Below are positions 33,981-40,679 of a stretch of 40,679 nt of DNA, in pieces. Position 1 is the stretch's first letter. Each line of letters opens with the position of its first letter. Both the position numbers and the translations under genes were made by a program. Source of the stretch: Glomus cerebriforme. Taxonomy: Eukaryota > Glomeromycota > Glomeromycetes > Glomerales > Glomeraceae. The notes beneath the pieces are model-generated. The model saw only the letters and a list, made by a program, of their open reading frames with translations. It was not told where the DNA came from and searched no databases. The stretch covers positions 202,638 through 243,316 of the forward strand of contig QKYT01000104.1 of assembly GCA_003550305.1 (NCBI GenBank), in the 5' to 3' direction.

Positions 33981-34653
33981 ATGACAAATTCTTTTTCTCC
34001 AAAAAGCAAAAATAACGTACGAGAAAAGTTCAAAGTTCCTAGTGAACCCAAAGATTCACCAGGTGGAATAGACATTCCAAATTTTAAAAGTATCGTTAGG
34101 AATGTCTTAAATTCCAAAAATCTACCATTTATCATTATCTTAGCAGTTGTGGGCGTTTCAAACATTGAACGTATTATTTGGGACCTCATGAAACTTAAAA
34201 AATTATCATTGATTATTATGTCATTTGTGGGAATATACATTCTCCGTGATTACATTATTGGGCAGGACCATAATTCTGGAAAGGACCCTAAACGTATAAT
34301 GAGCTATATGTATTCTCTTTGGAAATATCAGGATACTGATAAGAGCGGAACGCATGAAAATAAGCTACAAAATTCTGGTTAGAAATTGAAATGATATTCT
34401 TCGCATATAAAAAATGTTTATTATGGATTGTTTCAGAATTTTAATTGCTTTTATTAACATATTTTCTTTATACATCAAAGATGAAATCGACGGCAAACAC
34501 AATTCTTTCACCTCTAATGATGACAATGACAGCGATGATAATGAAGAATTAAGATATGACCCCAGTAAAAACTATGAAGAACTTGCATGGGAGGCATTCT
34601 GTGATTCTAATAAGGAGGATCCTATTATCAAAAAAAATAGAAGATATAATTAA
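33981..34653 (+). CDS. Small protein with two hydrophobic segments, ~189 aa, unknown
   Basis: Two exons, 33981-34377 and 34481-34653 (GT at 34378, AG at 34479-34480), in phase. The N-terminus is basic (MTNSFSPKSKNNVREKFK). Then come two hydrophobic segments, FIIILAVVGVSNI (about residue 55) and LSLIIMSFVGIYIL (about 75), and an acidic Ser/Asn/Asp-rich C-terminal tail (SFTSNDDNDSDDNEE). The frame is open another 23 codons upstream of the chosen ATG, back to 33912, but without an ATG. It may be a membrane protein with both ends on the same side. No family recognised. Low complexity in the tail and the modest length leave open that it is a fragment. Confidence 0.45.
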
Positions 34654-34779
34654 GATACATAATGAACAATGACTCCGTCGTTGAAAGAATTGTAAATATA
34701 TTCAAGATTTACATAAATTGTAACTAGCAATACCGTAATGTATTTTTCAAATTAACCATATAAAGATCTAGCACACTTT

Positions 34780-35440
34780 TCAAGCGATATACGGATTTTT
34801 GGTAATATCAGTGATTAATTTGGTGTCAGTCGCCACTTTTATAAGCTCAATCGCTTTATCGTGAATGTTTTGATTTTTCCCAACATTCCACATTTTTTTG
34901 TGTGCGATACCATTCCGGAGCTTCTTATAGGCAACCATCATAGTCATATCATGGAAGGTTATATCTATATCACCGAGACTTTTAGCAGCTTTGACGAGAA
35001 TATCTTTTACCCTATTTCTTTTAGTTGCAAGCCAATAGACATAGTGGAAATCTTTAGATTCATGATTTATAAATTCTTTTTTTTGCTATTTTGTCGTATT
35101 CTTCCATTAGTTGGGTTTGCCATAGTTCCATTATTTGACAAACATCATCGATGATATCTCGAGTGATATATCCGGTACAAAACTTTGGATCCACAACACC
35201 TTTATTTGCAATTAAGGTTAAACCAGCAATAATTATTCATTTCTAAATGCCAGAGACTGACTTACTTTTGAGGATTATCAAATGATCTGAATTGTTTTCG
35301 ACTTGCTTCCATGATGTTTTTAGTTCTTTATATACCCTTACTTTACCCTCATTATTCTTATTTGGGATCTATAAGTTGAAAGCATTTTCCAGCTTTTTTA
35401 TGCCATCTTTTATTGATAAATTATTATTATATGATTTAAA
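34780..35440 (-). pseudogene. Decayed gene with HEPN-like RNxxxH motif
   Basis: Minus frame from about 35440: KKLENAFNL, TAG, IPNKNNEGKVRVYKELK..., intron (GT at 35265-35264, AG at 35201-35200), then VVDPKFCTGYITRDIIDD and CQIMELWQTQLMEEYDKIAKK. An 8-T run (35077-35084) shifts the frame; past it the other frame continues EFINHESKDFHYVYWLA..., FHDMTMMVAYKKLRNGIAHKK and TKLITDITKNPYIA, then TGA at 34782-34780. LRNGIAH fits the RNxxxH active-site pattern of HEPN-domain RNases. The frame change could be a homopolymer sequencing error, but the TAG upstream suggests a genuine relic. The 5' end is not found. Confidence 0.45.
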
Positions 35441-35451
35441 AGGTTACACAT

Positions 35452-35571
35452 AGTGATGGGACTTAAAAATTATTTCAAATATTTTTTAATTAATAAGTAA
35501 TTAATAAGTACTTATTAAGTTATTATCAAGTATAATTATTAATTTAAAAATTAAAAGTCCTATCATTAACT
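35452..35571. mobile_element. Small inverted-repeat element, hAT-like termini
   Basis: TAGTGATGGGACTT on the left (from 35452) and AAGTCCTATCATTA on the right (to about 35571) are inverted with two differences. The inside is A/T with TTAATAAGTACTTATTAA palindromes, and another copy of that palindrome follows at 35572-35602. The terminus resembles hAT-type MITEs. I find no clear 8-bp target duplication. It sits next to a relic. Confidence 0.45.
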
Positions 35572-35785
35572 TAATAAGTACTTATTAAGTTAATATTAAA
35601 ACTTTTAATCACCGTTTGAACTTCACTACTTACACGAGACATCAAAATAAAAAATCACGTGCGCGTTACAATTTGTACTTTTACCAAGAAAAAAATTTTT
35701 TATTAATACATGCGAAAAATAAATACAAAGATTCGGGACTGTGCCCGTGACACATGACTAAATTCTATCCTAATAACCCGCATGC

Positions 35786-36890
35786 TCATTCCTTAATAAA
35801 TTTTTTCATCCTTGCTCTCTTACTATCTGGAGATCGACCCTATCCTTCAACAAACCTACCATAACCTTTTTAACACCTCGGTGAAGTTCTGCATCATCTT
35901 TCAATATTTTCTTGTTAAGTACTATGTGATAGTCATCTTTCAAGCAATAAATCCTTTCTGGCGTATACATGAGAAAGTACCAGTCAGAGGCTAAAACAAA
36001 GAAAGGCATGAGTTAGTAACACCAATCAAGCTTGATTTGCAGAGAAAAAAAATCCTACCTGTGGTCATGATCCCATAGAGGTAGTCAAACTCATCATTGA
36101 ATGCCACGGATGCTTTCCTCTTTCTTGTGTTTGTATGGTGAGAGCTTTCAAGTTGCATTATATTCTGCATGAATCCTGCCACCAAATCCTTTTGTTTTCC
36201 CTCTGTTATAGCTATCAAACTCCTCATTGACGATGTCTATGACTTTTTTAACTATATAATCAACTCGGCCTGATGCTTCTTCGCCTACAACTTCGAACTG
36301 GAGGTCCATGGTAATTCCTTTCTTAGTGATTCTTTTGGCGATATAGATGGATGCGTATAATATTGGAAAAATATACTCGCAATGCACAGCCTCATTCCTG
36401 CCCATTGCTGAACCTATAATTCCTATCCTATGTTTTATTTCTGTTATACACTGCTCCAGCTCCTCGTCTTCATTATCAATTTCCACAGGCTCTGGCTCAA
36501 AGGGCGGAATTTTGTTATTTCATTGCTATCGATCCCATATTTACACAACACCTCACTCAACTCTTTCTTAGTCTTGACGAGAAGAATGACCTCAACTTTT
36601 TATTCCTTACAGTCCTTAGCAAACTTTGCAAGTCTCGTCACTGGTCCACTCTTCATGTCATAATCTCAAAAATCTTGCTTACTCATATCGAGGAAGTTCT
36701 GGCCACCCACTCTCTCATTTTTAATTATATCAAAGTCATCCTTCACAAGGTTTAGGTCCTGTCCCTTCAGAAACTCTATAAGCTTGACCGTATCATATTT
36801 TTTAATTTCATCTGCTAGTGAAACTGTTTCATTTCTAGTAACAGAAATAGAGGTGGAAGCTGGAGTATAAGGTGTACTAGTTTCAGACAT
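35786..36890 (-). pseudogene. Decayed CRN-type gene: SAM-like domain plus PD-(D/E)XK-like region
   Basis: ATG at 36890. Residues 1-75: Ser/Thr-rich start, then a SAM-like fold (YDTVKLIEFLKGQDLNL, FDIIKNERVGGQNFL). In-frame TGA (36666-36668) and TAA (36598-36600) interrupt it. Frame changes occur near 36517, where the frame with PVEIDNEDEELEQCI takes over, and near 36222, where LIAITEGKQKDLVAGFMQNI takes over. After an intron (GT at about 36061, AG at 35995-35994) comes SDWYFLMYTPERIYCL, and a last frame change near 35835. The GRVDY...AITEGK spacing fits the D...ExK nuclease core. I recall this as one of the largest CRN-like families in Rhizophagus. All the pieces are present in order, so the loss is recent in evolutionary terms. 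Confidence 0.6.
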
Positions 36891-37530
36891 AGTGTTACAT
36901 TTTTATAGTGATATTAGGCTCAGAAAAAAAAATAGTGTTACGTTCTGAAGTGAGATAGTCAGATAGGTTTTTATGTAACACAGACATTGCATTATTTTAC
37001 GTGACCCGCTTCTCATTTAAAATAATAATACTTTATTTATGAAATAAATCGTTGCCGGTAACTGGCCTACAATACATAAAAATTGCGAAAAATTCGCTAC
37101 ATGATCATTGGATTTTTTAGTCTGCAGATTTGTGCAGGTCTGCAATATCATTATATTTGCATAGTTCTTTAATAAAAATTGCTGCCGATCTGTAATATGC
37201 AGATTATTGCCAAACTTTTAATAGAGTTCTGCAAACATCTGTAAAATGCAAGATTGTCGTTATTTTTCACAAACAAATCTGCAACAATTTGCAAAGTGAA
37301 AAAAAAAGTTTATTTTATTTAAACTTCTTGGTTTTCAATAAAAACTTTGGGGTTTTGATTTTTTAATTTTAATTTTTTAACTTAGTTTTTTTTTAATTCT
37401 TATTGTNTNCAGAACTGAAGTTTTATTAACCTTTGGTTAATTTTACCAAATTTTCTTGCCTTTTTTTTGAATTTATTAAAAAATATATTTATTTAATAAG
37501 AAACAGTTTTTTTTATCAAATCTTGGTACA
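36891..37530. repeat. Subterminal repeats at the 3' side of the transposon
   Basis: Between about 37120 and 37310 a CTGCAAA/TCTGCA-like word recurs in both orientations (TCTGCAGATTTGTGCAGG, GATCTGTAATATGCAG, GTTCTGCAAACATCTG, AATCTGCAACAATTTG). Clustered short words near element ends are typical of CACTA-like transposons and serve as transposase binding sites. I could not define the terminus itself. Two ambiguous bases at 37407 and 37409. Confidence 0.5.
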
Positions 37531-37560
37531 ATATGGACTTCTTAGTTAATAGAACCAATC

Positions 37561-40461
37561 GGAATTGTGTTGTATTCTTCAGTGTAATACAAATGTGAAC
37601 AGCTATAAACTTCAGGTTCTAATTGTTTAATGTCATAGCAGCGAACAAGTGCGATTCGTACGGCTCTTTGAACGGCCCCTGAAAGAATTTAAACAGCAAT
37701 AATATCTTTAAAAATAGATTCTGTTAAAGAAACTAAAGAAAAAAATATAACTTGATATTCTTAATGTTCACTTACCTTTCTATACCAAGTATCTTCATCT
37801 GAGCCGTATTGAATTTCTTGATCCTCCGCAGGAGTTACTGCCACATTACTGAAATATTATTTACCCTGAAATTTTCCGGAAGTTCTTAAAATCTTTCCAT
37901 TTTCTAAATAGACTAATTCATAAATTTTAATGTAAAAATCACTACTTTCTGAATCCTGTGAAGACGTATCTAGAAAGATATCGAGAGCTGAAATTGTTTG
38001 GAATAAATCTTCGATGATATTAGCATGTGGTGAATTTTTCAATTTTTTAAGAAATTTTATTTTTTAGTCAATTTCATCTAGGCGTAACTCTAACAGGAAC
38101 TTTCTGAATCCTTCGATTTTATTTTGAGTGACTTTACTGGTTTTCAGAATCATTTAATTGCATTTTGTCTACAGAAAGTCAGTGTTAGACTTGTATTCAA
38201 TTATTTAGAAAAGAAATATTTTGATTTATTTATGTTTTAACTAACAGTGTTTATCAGTTGTTGCATTACATCTTTCCTATTTAATAATCGGTAAGGATTT
38301 TTGACGTAAAACTTATGAAGAGTCTCATAAGTTTCAGTTGACAGTCCATTTAATACTCCATATTTACGAATTGCAGGAACTGCAACAGAACTCAAAATTA
38401 ATCATGAAACTATAATTTGCAACTTTTAATAATGGTCTGAATATCCAGTTACCTGCATGATAACGCCAGTTATGCAGTTTAGGAAATCTGCATTCTGTCA
38501 ATAATAATGGAGTAAAGATACTCTTAAAGTCAGTACACCAATTGATAATTAATTTCTATTGACAGAATTTGTTAATATTCTAGACTTTATCAATTTCAAT
38601 GAAATGCAGTACTGACCTCGAATTCTTTTATCTCACTTTTTGTATATAATTCTTTTCTGCTCATAATATACATATTATTGAACTTTGAACAGAGATCACA
38701 AAGTTCATTACAAGTTATTTCATTCTATTCGCTAGCGAAAATATCATCTAGAGCAAAAATAATGATTTTCATGATATTCTGATAATCTGATGCTATAGCG
38801 ACCTTTAATTGGCCTAATTTACTTGGTAATTTAAGGCCAGAAAAGCAAGAAATCTGACGAAGGCAATTATCAAAAATCTTCTATAGTTCTATTCCTTCAA
38901 TGATCTTTAAGATTTCCTGCATAAATTCCAGTTGGTATTTAAAAAGCTCAAGATCAATATGGTGCAAACGGTCTAGAATACAAGCTTCGTAAATATTCAG
39001 TTTTCTATAAAATTTTTATTAGTTTAATTAATCTACTGCAAATCTGCAATTATCTTTTTATATGATATATTTACAAGAATTTCCAGAAAGCATTTTTAAT
39101 AGGATGCACAAAAAAATCCTTTTCTTGACCTTTTTGTATAACTTTCTGCATATTTTTATGAGTTCTAAGAGACATATCCTTCAAAGCAATGTTCATATTA
39201 TTTAGGTCATTTTGTGGGGTCATGCAGGTATGGCAAGGCATTTTGCAATGAGATGATTTATACGTTGCAGTTATTTTATTGGCTTCGAGCATATCTGAAA
39301 GAAAAAAAGATATTCACGCAGCAAAATACATATGTCGTCCTTTAACTCCAAAATATAGTGCATCAGGTTTTTCTAGCAAAGATTGAAGCATAATAGTGAA
39401 ACATTTGTGAAATACTTCACATTGTAAATTTCTAAATGTTTCACTTGTTTTTATTCCTGTATTCTGGACTTTTGGTAAGAACTCTAAAAGAACTTTTGCT
39501 TCTAATAAATTTCAAACCTATTCAGAATGTTTTCAAGTATTAGGAATACCAGATGACCAGATGTTTTTCTGAGTCCATCAAAAGTCATCGCATCTGAATA
39601 CAGAATAATGGACAACAAGTGGTTTAAAGGTGGAAGAGCTTCTTCAATTTCCAACCACCAGTCACATTCAAATAGTTCTCCAAATATCCTTTCATTATTT
39701 TCTTTTTTCAAAGTTCCTTTATGTACAAAATTGTCAGCAACTTTTGGATGCTATAAAAGGGCCTGAATTGCCCAAAAAATTGGGCAATAATAAAGTTTAA
39801 AATCAATTCTATTGTAAGTTGTGACAACCTTTTCTTTAAAATTTATAGAAGGCGAATTTATTTGATTAAGATAATCTTTGCCACTTTTTGTAGATTTTGG
39901 TAATGGAAACTCCTTCAAATTACTGTGTGTGTTGAAAAATTTGATTATGCTATCACCAATTTTGTTGGAAACATTGCTCTTTATTATTAACTCCATAAAG
40001 TCACAATATACATCATTTGGCCATTCCGTTATATGTTCTGGTTTACTTTTCCCTTCGATGGTATCTAAAGCATCATTAAAAGATGCTCCTTAAAGATCTT
40101 CAGGTTCAAATTTATTATCTTTAAAGGTTAAGTCTATTTCCATCACTTTAATATTTTCTTCAATGATCTCTTCACTCTCTGATTCAATTTGACTTCGCAG
40201 GTTATACTGTGGCTCACTTTCATGATTTTTATCTGTTATCATATCAATCTGTGATGCAGGTTTTTCTGCAGACGTAGATGATATTGATGTTGACATTGAA
40301 ATCGGCAAACTCCATAAGTTTGTATTATGATCAGGACTTTGTATTGATTGCTGCATTTGGAAAAGAGACGTTTTACCATAATGCATAGCATTAACATGTC
40401 ATGTTAATCCACTAAGGTTTAAAAAAACTCTATTACAAATTCTGCAATAAAATTCAGCCAT
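37561..40461 (-). pseudogene. Plavaka-like transposase relic
   Basis: It starts at 40461 with a C2H2 zinc finger (YCRICNRVFLNLSGLT, then HVNAMH). The main domain follows: IILYSDAMTFDGLRKTSGHL, then KMPCHTCMTPQNDL, IYEACILDRLHHIDLELFKY, and after introns IRKYGVLNGLSTETYETLHK and VKNPYRLLNRKD. The 3' exons read DTWYRK, then VQRAVRIALVRCYDIKQLEP. In-frame stops: 40399-40401, 40090-40092, 39751-39753, 39314-39316, 38881-38883, 38725-38727, 38064-38066 and 37857-37859. One frame change lies near 39505. Introns of ordinary GT/AG form lie near 39076-39006 and 38616-38496. The transposase would cut and paste the element, but this copy cannot encode it. Decay is almost entirely by point stops. Confidence 0.65.
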
Positions 40462-40542
40462 TGTTAGTTTGAAATGCAATTGACTAATAATACAGAATTT
40501 GTTTTTGCGATTTTTTATACTTTTAATTTAATTCAATAATGT

Positions 40543-40679
40543 ATTTAATTCAATGATATTTTTAGATTTTAATTATTATCATCAGGTAATTATCTAATTT
40601 AATTCGATGATATTTTTAACTTTAATTATTATTTTTGGGTGATTGACTAATCTTAATTTGATAATTTTTAACTTAAATT
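40543..40679. repeat. ~54-bp tandem repeats, about 2.5 copies
   Basis: Copies starting ATTTAATTCAATGATATT (40543) and ATTTAATTCGATGATATT (40597), and a shorter third from about 40650 that runs to the window edge. They lie just upstream of the transposase start and are probably subterminal repeats of the element. Confidence 0.65.

Larger units (their letters stand above)
37120..40679 (-). mobile_element. Degenerate Plavaka-like (CACTA superfamily) DNA transposon
   Basis: It contains subterminal word repeats on the left, the relic transposase gene (37561-40461) and tandem repeats on the right that continue to the window edge. The element is therefore probably cut by the end of the window, and neither terminal inverted repeat is defined. 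Assignment rests on the transposase, which has an N-terminal C2H2 finger and the order of segments I associate with Plavaka elements. Confidence 0.6.

Noticed and set aside
33878..34240. 120-codon minus-strand frame
   Set aside because: Antisense of the small two-TM gene, which has the better composition, an ATG and a compatible intron. The choice between strands is not fully certain.
36347..36663. Two plus-strand frames of 74-77 codons
   Set aside because: Antisense of the CRN-type relic.

Overview
The window looks like nuclear DNA of an arbuscular mycorrhizal fungus (Glomeromycotina, Rhizophagus-like). It is very AT-rich and its genes are split by many short introns (mostly 45-120 nt, GTAAG...TAG). 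It carries families known to be expanded in that group: F-box, BTB/BACK, Hsp70-like ATPases, kinase-Sel1 proteins, Crinkler (CRN)-like effectors and Plavaka-like transposons. Species assignment is inference from gene families, not from a search. Exon-intron structures were built by hand. For every multi-exon gene called with confidence, the exon lengths sum to a multiple of three and the phases join.

Layout. 0.1-1.5 kb: decayed CRN-like gene (minus). 2.5-3.06 kb: large fold-back element at the 3' end of a decayed coiled-coil/acidic gene (3.0-4.4 kb, minus). 5.66-6.86 kb: tandem array whose ~125-bp unit is a complete intron (GTAAGT, TTCTAACT branch site, T-tract, TAG) plus a ~29-nt exon-like segment. 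This is the most unusual object in the window. 7-8.7 kb: AT-rich, with a hairpin element and a short poly(A) retro-insertion. 8.7-13.6 kb: F-box-like gene (minus), seven-exon Hsp70-like gene (minus) and BTB-BACK gene (plus). 13.9-14.5 kb: unrecognised decayed gene.

14.86-19.6 kb: 17-exon phospholipase D (Spo14/PLD1 type) whose first HKD motif is split by a 9-nt microexon. 19.9-26.3 kb: two closely related genes in divergent head-to-head orientation. Each encodes an N-terminal helical domain resembling the MLKL four-helix domain, a kinase-like domain lacking the glycine loop and DFG, and C-terminal Sel1 repeats. 28.06-30.43 kb: ABCD-type half transporter. 31.3-36.9 kb: mostly relics (two CRN-like, one with a HEPN-like RNxxxH motif) with a coiled-coil gene and a small two-TM gene between them. 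37.0-40.7 kb: degenerate Plavaka-like (CACTA superfamily) transposon on the minus strand.

The window mixes a conserved core (PLD, ABC transporter, probable signalling and proteostasis genes) with accessory sequence. The relics decay mainly by isolated stop codons in otherwise intact frames. Single N calls concentrate in the repeat array and in one of the duplicated kinase genes.
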